A stretch of DNA of 64,000 bases from positions 248,001 to 312,000 of the forward strand of contig NZ_JNVM01000004.1 of the NCBI RefSeq assembly GCF_000722545.1, written 5' to 3'. This stretch comes from Paenibacillus tyrphae. GTDB lineage: Bacteria; Bacillota; Bacilli; Paenibacillales; NBRC-103111. This document shows positions 45,596 to 54,305 of the stretch, piece after piece. The stretch's first letter is position 1. Each line of letters opens with the position of its first letter. A model generated the notes under the pieces. It ran no database searches and was not told the DNA's origin. It saw nothing but the letters and a program-made list of their open reading frames with translations. The translations under genes and the position numbers were made by a program.

Positions 45596-46039
45596 ATGAG
45601 CTTAAGCGACAGACTAAACGACGACATGAAGCTTGCGATGAAGAGTCAAGACAAGTTTAAACTCTCCGTAATCCGTATGGTTCGTGCAGCTATCAAGAAT
45701 CTTGAGATAGATCAGCGTAAAACCTTAGATGAACAAGAAGTACTTGACGTCTTGAATCGCGAGATCAAACAGCGCAAAGATTCCCTCCAAGAATTTGAAA
45801 AGGCCGGTCGTGACGATTTGGCGGAAAACCTGAAGGCCGAGGTCGCCATACTGATGGAGTACATGCCGCAGCAATTCACCGATGAAGAAGTAAAAGCCAT
45901 TGTACAGCAGACCATCCAAGAAGTGGGAGCTTCTTCCAAAGCGGACATGGGCAAAGTCATGGGCGCATTAATGCCAAAGGTCAAAGGACGAGCAGACGGC
46001 AAAGTCGTCAATCAGTTCGTCCAACAGTTATTGTCTTAA
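45596..46039 (+). CDS. yqeY: GatB/YqeY domain-containing protein
   Basis: 147 residues related to the tail domain of aspartyl/glutamyl-tRNA amidotransferase subunit B. Typical: LNDDMKLAMKSQDKFKLSVIRM, LNREIKQRKDSLQEFEKAGR and ASSKADMGKVMGALMPKVKGRADGK. A tRNA-linked role is suspected but unproven. RBS TAGGAGG. Co-transcribed with rpsU, as across Bacillales, and closed by a terminator. Confidence 0.95.
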   Translation: MSLSDRLNDDMKLAMKSQDKFKLSVIRMVRAAIKNLEIDQRKTLDEQEVLDVLNREIKQRKDSLQEFEKAGRDDLAENLKAEVAILMEYMPQQFTDEEVKAIVQQTIQEVGASSKADMGKVMGALMPKVKGRADGKVVNQFVQQLLS

Positions 46040-46049
46040 CAACAGCGGG

Positions 46050-46084
46050 AAACACTCCTACTTATTGGAGTGTTTTTCTTTTTT
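46050..46084 (+). terminator. Terminator of rpsU-yqeY
   Basis: AAACACTCC (46050-46058) pairs with GGAGTGTTT (46067-46075), followed by TTCTTTTTT. Confidence 0.92.
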
Positions 46085-46169
46085 GTTTGTAGTTTTGTGA
46101 ATCAAACTTGCCATTGTCGCGTAGTACCTCTTGGAAGCATTGCAAAACGCGCGAAAAGGAGGTCATCTT

Positions 46170-47567
46170 GTGCATTCACTCGGGAATAAGCGCTCGGCGC
46201 TGCTTTTTCGGCTTCCGCTTGTCTTTTTCCTTGCAGCGGCGCTTCTGCTGTCCGCTCTAACCGGATTTCTGCCTGCGGAACCCGCGAGCGCCGAAACGTC
46301 GTCCTCGCCGCCGAAAGCTGCCCCGGTCGTTGTGATTCCGGTGCATCAAACAGTGGAGAACGGGCTGCAGACCTTTTTGCAGCGGGCGCTGCAGGAAGCG
46401 CAATCGATGGGTGCCTATTACATCGTGCTGGACGTCGATACGCTTGGAGGCCGCGTCGATTCGGCGCAGGAAATCGGTCAACTGATCAAAAACAGCCCGG
46501 TTCCGACGATTGCTTACGTGCACGGCAAAGCCATCTCGGCAGGCAGCTACATTGCGCTGAATGCCGGCAAAATCGCCATGGAGCCGGGAAGCTCGCTCGG
46601 CGCGGCTGCCGTTGTGGACGGGGCCGGGAATGAAATCGAAAGCGTCAAAGTCGTATCGTATTGGTCCGGCCAAATGAAGGCCGCCGCGGAGCTGCGCGGA
46701 CGGAAGACGCAAATCGCCGAAGCGATGGTCGACAAAAACGTCGGCGTGTCCATGCCGGAGATCGGCCGAACGCTGCCTAAAGGCGACATCCTGACGCTAA
46801 CCGCGGAGGAAGCCCTTAAGGTAGGCTATGCGGAGAAAGTGGCCGCCAGCCTGCAGGAGGTCGTACAGTTCATCGGCGGGGAAGAGCATCCGCTCGTCAT
46901 GCTGAAGCCGAGTCTGGCGGAATCGTTCGCCCGGTATGTGACCCAGCCTTGGGTATCGACGTTGCTGCTTATTATCGGAATCGCCGGCATCGCGATCGAG
47001 CTGTTCGTCCCGGGCTTCGGGCTGCCCGGAATCATCGGCGTGCTCGGCTTCGGGCTGTACTTTTTCGGACACTATATCGCCGGATTTGCGGGATTCGAAG
47101 AGATCGCTCTGTTTATCGCCGGCATTCTGCTGCTGTTGATCGAGGTGTTCGTATCCAGCTTCGGGATTCTGGGCTTTCTCGGCGCTGCCTGCTTGATCAG
47201 CGGCGTCGTGCTTGCCGCCTACAACACGAAAGCGGCCGCGATGAACCTGGGTATTGCTTTCGTCGTTGCGGTCGTCGTCGTCGCCGTTGTCGTGAACATT
47301 TTTAAGCATCGCGGCGTCTGGAACCGGTTTGTATTGCGGGAAAAGCTCACCGAAGAAAAAGGCTACGTGTCGTCGTCGTCCCGCAGCGATCTGCTCGGCC
47401 GGACAGGCAAGGCGGTTACGCCGCTTAGGCCGGCCGGGACTGCGCTGTTCGGCGACGAGCGCGTCGATGTCGTCACGGTGGGGGATTTTGTCGCATCCGG
47501 CCGAATGGTGACGGTTACGCATGTCGAAGGTGTCCGGGTCGTCGTAAAGGAAGTCAAGGAACCGTAA
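46170..47567 (+). CDS. NfeD-family membrane protease-like protein (YqeZ)
   Basis: Long-form NfeD of 465 residues, partner of flotillin in membrane microdomains. Signal/anchor [20 protein letters not shown], then a Clp-like serine protease domain ([35 protein letters not shown] with the putative catalytic Ser in AGS, and [10 protein letters not shown]). Four to five membrane segments lie around residues 255-390, and the C-terminal OB-fold NfeD domain ([20 protein letters not shown], given by its ends) follows. GTG at 46170 follows AAAAGGAGG. floA follows after 55 nt, the conserved yqeZ-floA pair. Confidence 0.93.
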   Translation: MHSLGNKRSALLFRLPLVFFLAAALLLSALTGFLPAEPASAETSSSPPKAAPVVVIPVHQTVENGLQTFLQRALQEAQSMGAYYIVLDVDTLGGRVDSAQEIGQLIKNSPVPTIAYVHGKAISAGSYIALNAGKIAMEPGSSLGAAAVVDGAGNEIESVKVVSYWSGQMKAAAELRGRKTQIAEAMVDKNVGVSMPEIGRTLPKGDILTLTAEEALKVGYAEKVAASLQEVVQFIGGEEHPLVMLKPSLAESFARYVTQPWVSTLLLIIGIAGIAIELFVPGFGLPGIIGVLGFGLYFFGHYIAGFAGFEEIALFIAGILLLLIEVFVSSFGILGFLGAACLISGVVLAAYNTKAAAMNLGIAFVVAVVVVAVVVNIFKHRGVWNRFVLREKLTEEKGYVSSSSRSDLLGRTGKAVTPLRPAGTALFGDERVDVVTVGDFVASGRMVTVTHVEGVRVVVKEVKEP

Positions 47568-47622
47568 ACTGAACGCCTTGCCATTACGTCGATGGACTTA
47601 TAACAAAGGAGGAATTTGTACA

Positions 47623-48615
47623 ATGGATACATCCCTTATTTCAATTTTCTTGTTGGCGGCCGTTGTGATCATCGCCCTATCCGTATTTTTTACGTTTGTC
47701 CCAGTCATGCTGTGGATTTCCGCACTGGCGTCCGGGGTACGGATCGGTATCATTACGCTCGTGGCAATGCGGCTGCGCCGGGTTATCCCGAGCCGGATCG
47801 TCAATCCGATGATCAAGGCGACCAAGGCCGGACTGGATCTAACCATTAACCAACTGGAGAGCCACTTCTTGGCCGGCGGTAACGTCGACCGCGTAGTTAA
47901 TGCGTTGATCGCGGCGCACCGCGCCAACATTCACTTGGAATTCGAGCGTGCCGCGGCGATCGATCTGGCTGGCCGCGACGTGCTTCAGGCCGTACAGATG
48001 AGCGTCAACCCGCGAGTGATCGAGACGCCGGTTGTCTCCGCTGTGGCCAAAGACGGGATCGAAGTGAAAGTTATCGCACGGGTGACGGTACGCACCAACC
48101 TCGACCGGTTGGTCGGGGGTGCAGGGGAAGAAACGATCATCGCCCGTGTCGGCGAAGGGATCGTCACCACGGTAGGTTCCAGCAGGTCGCACAAAGACGT
48201 GCTTGAAAACCCAGATATGATTTCCCGGACGGTACTGGGCAAAGGGCTAGATGCTGGTACGGCGTTTGAGATTTTGTCCATCGATATTGCGGATGTGGAC
48301 GTAGGCAAAAACATCGGGGCGCACCTGCAAACGGAGCAAGCGGAAGCCGACAAGCGGATTGCGCAGGCGAAGGCAGAGGAACGCCGTGCGATGGCCGTCG
48401 CCCAAGAGCAGGAGATGAAGGCGAAGGTCGTGGAGATGAAAGCGAAGGTCGTGGAAGCCGAATCCGAAGTGCCGCTCGCGATGGCGGAAGCGCTGCGCGA
48501 AGGTAAACTCGGCGTCATGGACTACATGAACCTCAAGAATATTGACGCAGACACGCAAATGCGCTCCAGCCTTGGCAAAATGAACGACCCGGGCAAAAAC
48601 GACGACAATGCCTAA
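47623..48615 (+). CDS. floA: Flotillin-like protein FloA
   Basis: Membrane scaffold protein of functional microdomains (330 residues). One N-terminal hairpin membrane segment ([20 protein letters not shown]), the SPFH-like domain ([45 protein letters not shown]), then the Glu/Ala-rich region [20 protein letters not shown] and a variable tail. ATG at 47623 has AAAGGAGGAA upstream; the frame from 47578 overlaps it without a start signal. Forms an operon with nfeD. Confidence 0.95.
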   Translation: MDTSLISIFLLAAVVIIALSVFFTFVPVMLWISALASGVRIGIITLVAMRLRRVIPSRIVNPMIKATKAGLDLTINQLESHFLAGGNVDRVVNALIAAHRANIHLEFERAAAIDLAGRDVLQAVQMSVNPRVIETPVVSAVAKDGIEVKVIARVTVRTNLDRLVGGAGEETIIARVGEGIVTTVGSSRSHKDVLENPDMISRTVLGKGLDAGTAFEILSIDIADVDVGKNIGAHLQTEQAEADKRIAQAKAEERRAMAVAQEQEMKAKVVEMKAKVVEAESEVPLAMAEALREGKLGVMDYMNLKNIDADTQMRSSLGKMNDPGKNDDNA

Positions 48616-48649
48616 TAGCCTCCAGCCGGGCGGAAAGGCGGGATAACCG

Positions 48650-49153
48650 ATGCGCACCATCTTGGATCTGATTATGAGCAACTGGTTTGTCGTGGTTATT
48701 TTGTATATCGTGCTAAGCAGTATCGTGAGAAAATTAAAGACAGGCGGCAAGGGTGGAAGAGGCGTACCGCAGCCGCAGAGACGAGAGCCGAAAAGCAGCA
48801 TGCCGCCCTTCGGCGGCGACGTCTCCGGCTGGCCCGGCTCGGCGAAGCCGATGCCCAAGGCCCAGCCGGTCCAAGCGCGGCCGGCCGAATCGGGCGGCGT
48901 CCGTCCTCAGTCGGCCGTAATGGACCGCCGCCGGTCGAAGCCTGCGCCTCTGCCCGAGGCTAACGCTGCGGCTGCGCCGGCGCCTGAGCAGTCATCTGCG
49001 GCCGCCACAGCGCCTTCTTTCGCCGAGCCGCAGGGCTCGGGCGAAAACGCAGCCGCTGCCTTCGGCGGCCTGACGCCGCAGGATGCGGCGCGCGGCGTGA
49101 TGTGGGCCGAGATTCTCGGCCCTCCGCGAGCCAAACGCCCCTTCCGGCGTTAA
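48650..49153 (+). CDS. Hypothetical single-pass membrane protein with disordered linker
   Basis: 167 residues; family not recognised. One N-terminal membrane helix (MSNWFVVVILYIVLSSIV) is followed by a long Pro/Ala/Gln/Ser-rich disordered stretch (residues 32-140) and a short ordered-looking C terminus, GLTPQDAARGVMWAEILGPP. The layout suggests a membrane-tethered short peptide motif. It lies in the position of B. subtilis yqfB (between floA and yqfC) but does not resemble that 76-residue protein as far as I can tell. Probably the last gene of the nfeD-floA operon; a terminator follows. Confidence 0.75.
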   Translation: MRTILDLIMSNWFVVVILYIVLSSIVRKLKTGGKGGRGVPQPQRREPKSSMPPFGGDVSGWPGSAKPMPKAQPVQARPAESGGVRPQSAVMDRRRSKPAPLPEANAAAAPAPEQSSAAATAPSFAEPQGSGENAAAAFGGLTPQDAARGVMWAEILGPPRAKRPFRR

Positions 49154-49164
49154 GAGTTCATACG

Positions 49165-49216
49165 AAGCGTCTTCCTTTCGATCCCGGTTTCCGGGATTCG
49201 CGGGAAGGCGCTTTTT
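49165..49216 (+). terminator. Terminator after the nfeD-floA operon
   Basis: AGCG-CTTCC pairs with GGAAG-CGCT, with one mismatched position, around an inner ATCCCGG-TTT-CCGGGAT hairpin, followed by TTTTTGTTTTG. Confidence 0.85.
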
Positions 49217-49224
49217 GTTTTGCC

Positions 49225-49252
49225 GCATATTTTCCAATTCCCGGCATAAGGT
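49225..49252 (+). promoter_or_regulatory. Candidate sigma-E promoter of yqfC-yqfD
   Basis: GCATATT (49225-49231) fits the mother-cell sigma-E -35 consensus KMATATT. CATAAGGT (49245-49252) partly fits the -10 (CATACAHT), with a 13-bp spacer. yqfCD belong to the sigma-E regulon in B. subtilis, which supports the reading. Confidence 0.55.
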
Positions 49253-49297
49253 GTAAATAGCCGTGTTATGCTTTTTGGACTGCGGAGGAGGTTGACT

Positions 49298-49576
49298 ATG
49301 CGAAAGCTGACCCGCCGATTCAATCAATTTACCGCGAAATTACTCGACCTGCCGCAGGATGTCGTGATGGACTTGCCCCGCATGACCATGATCGGGAACC
49401 GGCAGCTTTATATCGAAAATCACCGCGGCGTATTGCATTTTTCCAACGAGGTGCTCAAGCTGGCGCTTACGACGGGGCGGGTGGAGGTGCACGGCTCGGA
49501 GCTTGTCATCCGCGCCATTTTGACGGAAGAAGTGTTCATCGAAGGCATGATCCGAGATATCAAATATATTCCGTAG
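49298..49576 (+). CDS. yqfC: Sporulation protein YqfC
   Basis: 92 residues, the size of B. subtilis YqfC. MRKLTRRFNQFTAKLLDLPQ is followed by DLPRMTMIGNRQLYIENHRGV and EGMIRDIKYIP, characteristic of the YabP/YqfC family. Needed at stage IV together with YqfD in related spore formers; the biochemical role is unknown. ATG at 49298 with GGAGGAGG. yqfD follows after 21 nt. Confidence 0.93.
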   Translation: MRKLTRRFNQFTAKLLDLPQDVVMDLPRMTMIGNRQLYIENHRGVLHFSNEVLKLALTTGRVEVHGSELVIRAILTEEVFIEGMIRDIKYIP

Positions 49577-49597
49577 CCCGGAAAGGAGAAGTCGATC

Positions 49598-50779
49598 GTG
49601 AAATCTTCGTATATCCACCGCCTGCGCGGCTTTGTTCGGATTGAAGTGAAAGGCGGGCAGATCGAGAAGCTGCTGAACCGCATGACAGAGCGGAAGATGG
49701 CCGTCTGGGACATCCGGTATAGGGCGGAAAATAAAGCCGAGCTGTCGATCACGATCCGCGACTTTTTCCGGCTTCGCCCGCTACTGAAGGAGACAGGCTC
49801 CCGTACCCGGATTCGCCAGAAAGAGGGGCTTCCTTTTTGGATAGACAAGCTGGAGAAACGCAAATTTTTTGCCCTGGGCGTGCTTGCTTTCGTTATTGGA
49901 ATTTATTTGCTGTCCTCGCTCGTGTGGCATGTTCGCGTGGAAGGCAACGAGAAACTGAGTAAAGAGCAGATTCTGCTAGCCGCGAAGCAGCAAGGCATTT
50001 ACAAGCTGCAGTGGAAATTCCGCTTGAAAGACCCGGCTGAGCTATCAAGGGCGCTGCAGCAGGAGCTGCCGGGCACCGCTTGGGTCGGTGTGGAGGTAAG
50101 CGGCACGCATGTGATTATTAAGGTCGTCGAATCGACCGTGCCCGATAAACCGCCGCTGCTTAGCCCAAGGCATCTGGTTGCTTCCAAAAGCGCGCTGGTC
50201 ACCGAAATCTTCGCCGAAAAAGGAAGGCCGCTGGTTAAGCCGAATACGTATGTGCGCAAAGGAGACATCTTGATATCCGGCATCATCGGCGTAGAGACGA
50301 ACCAGCAGAACGTTGTCGCCGCGGGGAAGGTTAAGGGAATTGTGTGGTACAAGCCGACCATCGAAGTGCCGCTTACGCTCCAGTACAAAACCTATACCGG
50401 CGAAACGAAAAACCGCTCGTACCTCGTCCTGGGCAGCCGCGGCCTTCAGCTAAGCGGCTACGGAAAAATTCCGTTCGAGCAGTATGAATCTGTTCCCGAA
50501 CGGAAAACGCTCAGCTGGCGGGGCTACACGCTCCCGATCGGCTGGCTCAGCGAAAAGCTGCTGGAGGTGCAAGTCGTCGAACAGACGGTTGACCCGAAGG
50601 AAGCTTCGGAGCTCGGCATCGAGCAGGCTAAAACGCAAATTTTGTCGGCGGCGGGCAGCGAATCGCGTGTCGTTTCGGAAAAAATTTTGCATGAAAAGGC
50701 GGAGAATGGTAAAGTTTATATGGAAGTACTTTTGGAAGTGGAAGAACCGATCGCAATCGAACAACCGATCGTCCAATAA
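49598..50779 (+). CDS. yqfD: Sporulation protein YqfD
   Basis: 393-residue stage IV sporulation protein with an N-terminal cytosolic part (GFVRIEVKGGQIEKLLNRM), one membrane segment (FFALGVLAFVIGIYLLSSLVW, about residues 87-106) and a long outer domain containing VRVEGNEKLSKEQIL, a POTRA-like motif, and ALVTEIFAEKGRPLVKPN. GTG start behind GGAAAGGAGA. In B. subtilis phoH follows closely; here a 257-nt gap with palindrome copy B intervenes. Confidence 0.93.
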   Translation: MKSSYIHRLRGFVRIEVKGGQIEKLLNRMTERKMAVWDIRYRAENKAELSITIRDFFRLRPLLKETGSRTRIRQKEGLPFWIDKLEKRKFFALGVLAFVIGIYLLSSLVWHVRVEGNEKLSKEQILLAAKQQGIYKLQWKFRLKDPAELSRALQQELPGTAWVGVEVSGTHVIIKVVESTVPDKPPLLSPRHLVASKSALVTEIFAEKGRPLVKPNTYVRKGDILISGIIGVETNQQNVVAAGKVKGIVWYKPTIEVPLTLQYKTYTGETKNRSYLVLGSRGLQLSGYGKIPFEQYESVPERKTLSWRGYTLPIGWLSEKLLEVQVVEQTVDPKEASELGIEQAKTQILSAAGSESRVVSEKILHEKAENGKVYMEVLLEVEEPIAIEQPIVQ

Positions 50780-50795
50780 ATACTACTGACGGAGC

Positions 50796-51012
50796 GGTTT
50801 TGAAGGGGTTCTGTTTTTTATTCCAGTCTAGCAAAGCGTAGGCGGAGAGAAGCATTACTGCCGGAAAGTTTACGTGCCGCCTTTGAATTCGGATTCTACC
50901 CGATTATCCATTTATTCATAGAATCCGAATTCAAGAGCGGCTGTAGGCAGTGATGCTGTCTCGCAGACGAAGCGGCCTTGCTGACGAATAACGAACCGTC
51001 CTCTTCAAAACC
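50796..51012 (+). repeat. Long imperfect palindrome (copy B) between yqfD and phoH
   Basis: Nested inverted repeat. Outer GGTTTTGAAGGGG (50796-50808) / CCTCTTCAAAACC (51000-51012), 13 pairs with one G-U. Middle AGCATTACTGCC (50851-50862) / GGCAGTGATGCT (50946-50957), 12 pairs with one G-U. Inner GCCGC (50876-50880) / GCGGC (50937-50941), then TTGAATTCGGATTCTA (50883-50898) / TAGAATCCGAATTCAA (50919-50934), 16 perfect pairs. The strand TACGTGCCGCCTTTGAATTC is shared with copy A (5140 onward). Confidence 0.82.
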
Positions 51013-51036
51013 CAGAGGAGAGATTAAGCCCTGTAC

Positions 51037-51999
51037 ATGGATCAACAGACCACCGTAAAAGTCACACTCAAAAATACGGCCGAAGCCCTCTCGCTCTTCG
51101 GGCCGCAGGACAAATTCCTGCAGCTGATCGAGCAGCATACGCAGGCCGCCATCTTTACCCGCGAGGAAGAGATCGTCATCCAAGGCCAGGCGGCCGATAC
51201 GGCGCGCCTCGAGCAGCTGTTCACCGTGCTGCTGGAGCTGGTCCGCAACCAATACGTGTTGACGGAGCGGGATATTCATTACGCGATCGACCTGGCCAAA
51301 GAGATGAAGGCCGATCAACTGCTCGATTTGTTTAAAGGCGAAATCGCCCTTACCCACAAAGGCAAGCCGATTCGCATCAAGACGATCGGACAGAAGCAGT
51401 ACGTCAACGAAATTAAGAAAAAAGATATCGTCTTCGGGATCGGACCGGCCGGCACGGGCAAAACGTACATCGCCGTCGTGCTCGCCGTCTCCGCGCTCAA
51501 GGAAGGCAAAGTGAAGCGGATCGTACTGACGAGACCCGCGGTCGAAGCGGGCGAGAGCCTTGGCTTTCTGCCCGGCGACCTGCAGGAAAAGGTTGACCCC
51601 TATTTGCGTCCATTGTATGATGCTCTTAACGACGTGCTCGGGCCGGAGCAGGTGCTCAAATCGCTGGAGCGCGGCCTCATCGAGATTGCCCCGCTCGCCT
51701 ATATGCGCGGCCGGACGCTCGACGATTCGTTCATTATTTTGGACGAAGCGCAAAATACGACGCCGGAGCAGATGAAGATGTTTTTGACGCGCCTCGGATT
51801 CGGCTCGAAGATGGTCATTACCGGCGACGTGACGCAGATCGACCTCCCGCGAGGCAAGTCGTCGGGGCTGGTGGAGGCGCAGCGCATCCTGGGGAACATC
51901 GAAGAGCTCGGGTTTATCCAGTTTGCCGAGCAGGACGTTGTCAGACATTCGTTGGTGCAAAAAATCATCATGGCCTATAATGAGGACAAAGAAGGCTGA
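51037..51999 (+). CDS. phoH: PhoH-family ATPase (PhoH-like/YbeZ)
   Basis: P-loop ATPase of 320 residues thought to act in RNA metabolism with YbeY. Walker A GIGPAGTGKTYIAVVLA; FIILDEAQNTTPEQMKMFLTRLG supplies Walker B; VITGDVTQIDLPRG follows. The N-terminal KH-like segment has DTARLEQLFTVLLELV. The ribosome-binding site GAGGAGAG is 14 nt from ATG 51037, longer than usual; an in-frame CTG at 51031 would be better spaced but is a rare start. Heads the phoH-pgpH-ybeY-dgkA-cdd-era string. Confidence 0.94.
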   Translation: MDQQTTVKVTLKNTAEALSLFGPQDKFLQLIEQHTQAAIFTREEEIVIQGQAADTARLEQLFTVLLELVRNQYVLTERDIHYAIDLAKEMKADQLLDLFKGEIALTHKGKPIRIKTIGQKQYVNEIKKKDIVFGIGPAGTGKTYIAVVLAVSALKEGKVKRIVLTRPAVEAGESLGFLPGDLQEKVDPYLRPLYDALNDVLGPEQVLKSLERGLIEIAPLAYMRGRTLDDSFIILDEAQNTTPEQMKMFLTRLGFGSKMVITGDVTQIDLPRGKSSGLVEAQRILGNIEELGFIQFAEQDVVRHSLVQKIIMAYNEDKEG

Positions 52000-52019
52000 G
52001 GAAGGGCTGACCTTTCGTC

Positions 52020-54305
52020 ATGAACAACCGCGTTTCCATTCAAGGCAAATTTCAATACCGGCTTGCCGGCTGGAGATACAGCGCCATCGTGCGCTTTCTT
52101 CTGTTTTTAGCGCTTGCCGTCGTGTTTTACGTCGCTCTGTTGCACCGGATTGTGCCGCAGACGTACGACATTCAGTTGGGAAGCGTTACGGAGAAAGATA
52201 TCCTGGCCCCCAGGGCAATCGCGAACGAAGTCGCAACGGAAAAAGCGAAGGAAGAAGCGGCCGCACGGGTGCAGCCGGTATACAAGATTGCTTCGCTGCG
52301 CAACGAAGTGGCGGTCGAAGCGATTTTTGAGAAGCTTCAGCAGATCAACAGCGATGCGGAGGTTTCCGTCGCCGACAAAGTCAATATTTACAAAACGGTC
52401 ATTCCGACGATCATTCAGGACCATCTGGACCGTCAGATCAAGGGCTTCACGGACAGCGGTCAATACAACGACCTGCTGCTGGCGGAAATGCGCAAAAGCA
52501 TCCGAGAGCAGCAGTACCGGATTCCGGAGGAATCGTTTTACAAAATTCCCCGGCTCACCAAAGAAGATCTGACCGCGATGGAACCCGTGGCCAAAGAGAT
52601 CGTCGTCAAGCTGATGAGCGACCAGATTACGGATGCGCAGACGGCCAGGGTCAAAGTGCCGGAATTGGTGAATTCTTCGACGCTGACCAAGAACAATGCG
52701 CGCGAGCTGGTTCAGGAGCTTGTGCGGGCGGCGCTTTCGCCGAATAAATTTTACGACCAAAAAGGAACCGAGGAAGCCAAGGGACACGCGCGTGACAACG
52801 TCAAGCAAGTCATGATCAACAAAAATGAAGTGCTGGTCCCCAAGGGCGAAAAAGTAACGGAAGAACTGTATCAGCGTTTGGCTTCGCTCGATTTGCTGAG
52901 AGACGAAGCCAGCTATTGGCCAAATCTCGGACTCTTTTTATTTATCGTCTTGTGCTGCGTGTTTTTGTATATGTATGTCAGACAAAGTTCGCTCCCGATC
53001 AATCATAATAACGCTCAGCTGTTTATGTACGTGCTGATTGTCGTCTTGACGATTGCCGGGATGAAGCTGTTCTCGCTGCTGCAAAATCTGGATTACCCGT
53101 ATATCGGCTACTTGGCCCCGACGGCGATGGGAGCCATGATGGTGACGATTTTGCTCAACTCGCATCTTGCTTTTGTGACCGCGGTCGTTTTGAGCGTCAT
53201 TTCCAGCGTCATTTTTAACTCGGACCATCTGCAGTCGTTCGAATTCAAATACGGCTTGCTGACGCTGACCAGCTCGTTTGCGGCGATCTTCTCGATCCAG
53301 CGGGCAAGCCAGCGCTCCTCAATCCTGAAAGCGGGGATGATGGTATCGCTCTTCGCTCTGGCGCTTGTATGTGCGCTGCTGCTGCTCGAAGATCACGAGA
53401 CGAGAAATAACGCGCTGTTTGCCGCCTCTTTCGCCTTAGGGAGCGGACTGCTTACCGCTGTGTTCGTTATGGGCCTACTGCCGTTTTTCGAAGTCGCCTT
53501 CGGCATTTTGTCGCCGCTTAAGCTGGTCGAGCTTTCCAACCCGAACCATCCGCTGCTGCGCAAGCTGCTGACGGAGACGCCGGGCACCTACCATCACAGC
53601 GTCATGGTCGGCAACTTATCGGAAGCCGCGGCCGGCGCGATCGGCGCCGACGGGCTGCTCTGTCGGGTCGGAGCCTATTATCACGATATCGGGAAGACGA
53701 AGCGGCCGAGTTATTTTATCGAGAATCAGTCGCACACGGAAAACCCGCACGACAAAATCGAACCGGCGCTGAGCAAATCGATCATTGTGGCCCATGCGCG
53801 CGACGGCGTCGAAATGCTGAAGGATTACAACATTCCGAAGCCGATCCGCGATATTGCGGAGCAGCACCATGGCACGACCTTGCTGCAATATTTTTATCAC
53901 AAAGCGAAAAAGCTCGCCGAAGAGCGTCAGGAGAAGCCGCCGGAGGAGGCGGAGTACCGCTATCCCGGTCCGAAAGCCCAGACGAAGGAAGCGGCGATCG
54001 TCGGCATCGCCGATTGCGTCGAGGCGGCCGTCCGCTCCCTGCGTAATCCGACCGTCGAACAGATCGACTCAATGGTGCGCAAAATTATTAAAAACCGGCT
54101 TGACGACGGCCAGTTTAACGAATGCGATCTGACCATCAAGGAACTGGATCAGATCGTTAAGATTTTGAACGAAACGCTGCTTGGCATTTTCCATTCGCGA
54201 ATCGAATATCCCGCGGATATGCCGGAGCAAAAAACGGCGGCGAAGCAGGAAAAGACGAAGTCCGAAGCGAAGATGTCGGAAACGAAAAAAGAGGTGAAGC
54301 CATGA
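52020..54305 (+). CDS. pgpH: 7TM-HD membrane protein PgpH (cyclic-di-AMP phosphodiesterase, YqfF)
   Basis: 761 residues. One N-terminal membrane segment, an extracellular 7TMR-HDED domain (residues about 50-290), seven membrane helices (about 295-480) and a cytosolic HD domain with ETPGTYHHSVMVGNL and GAYYHDIGKTKRPSYF, then IAEQHHGTTLLQYFYHKAKK. The HD domain breaks down c-di-AMP and links the signal to an outside ligand. A Lys/Glu-rich tail ends the protein. The stop overlaps the ybeY start (ATGA). Confidence 0.94.
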   Translation: MNNRVSIQGKFQYRLAGWRYSAIVRFLLFLALAVVFYVALLHRIVPQTYDIQLGSVTEKDILAPRAIANEVATEKAKEEAAARVQPVYKIASLRNEVAVEAIFEKLQQINSDAEVSVADKVNIYKTVIPTIIQDHLDRQIKGFTDSGQYNDLLLAEMRKSIREQQYRIPEESFYKIPRLTKEDLTAMEPVAKEIVVKLMSDQITDAQTARVKVPELVNSSTLTKNNARELVQELVRAALSPNKFYDQKGTEEAKGHARDNVKQVMINKNEVLVPKGEKVTEELYQRLASLDLLRDEASYWPNLGLFLFIVLCCVFLYMYVRQSSLPINHNNAQLFMYVLIVVLTIAGMKLFSLLQNLDYPYIGYLAPTAMGAMMVTILLNSHLAFVTAVVLSVISSVIFNSDHLQSFEFKYGLLTLTSSFAAIFSIQRASQRSSILKAGMMVSLFALALVCALLLLEDHETRNNALFAASFALGSGLLTAVFVMGLLPFFEVAFGILSPLKLVELSNPNHPLLRKLLTETPGTYHHSVMVGNLSEAAAGAIGADGLLCRVGAYYHDIGKTKRPSYFIENQSHTENPHDKIEPALSKSIIVAHARDGVEMLKDYNIPKPIRDIAEQHHGTTLLQYFYHKAKKLAEERQEKPPEEAEYRYPGPKAQTKEAAIVGIADCVEAAVRSLRNPTVEQIDSMVRKIIKNRLDDGQFNECDLTIKELDQIVKILNETLLGIFHSRIEYPADMPEQKTAAKQEKTKSEAKMSETKKEVKP

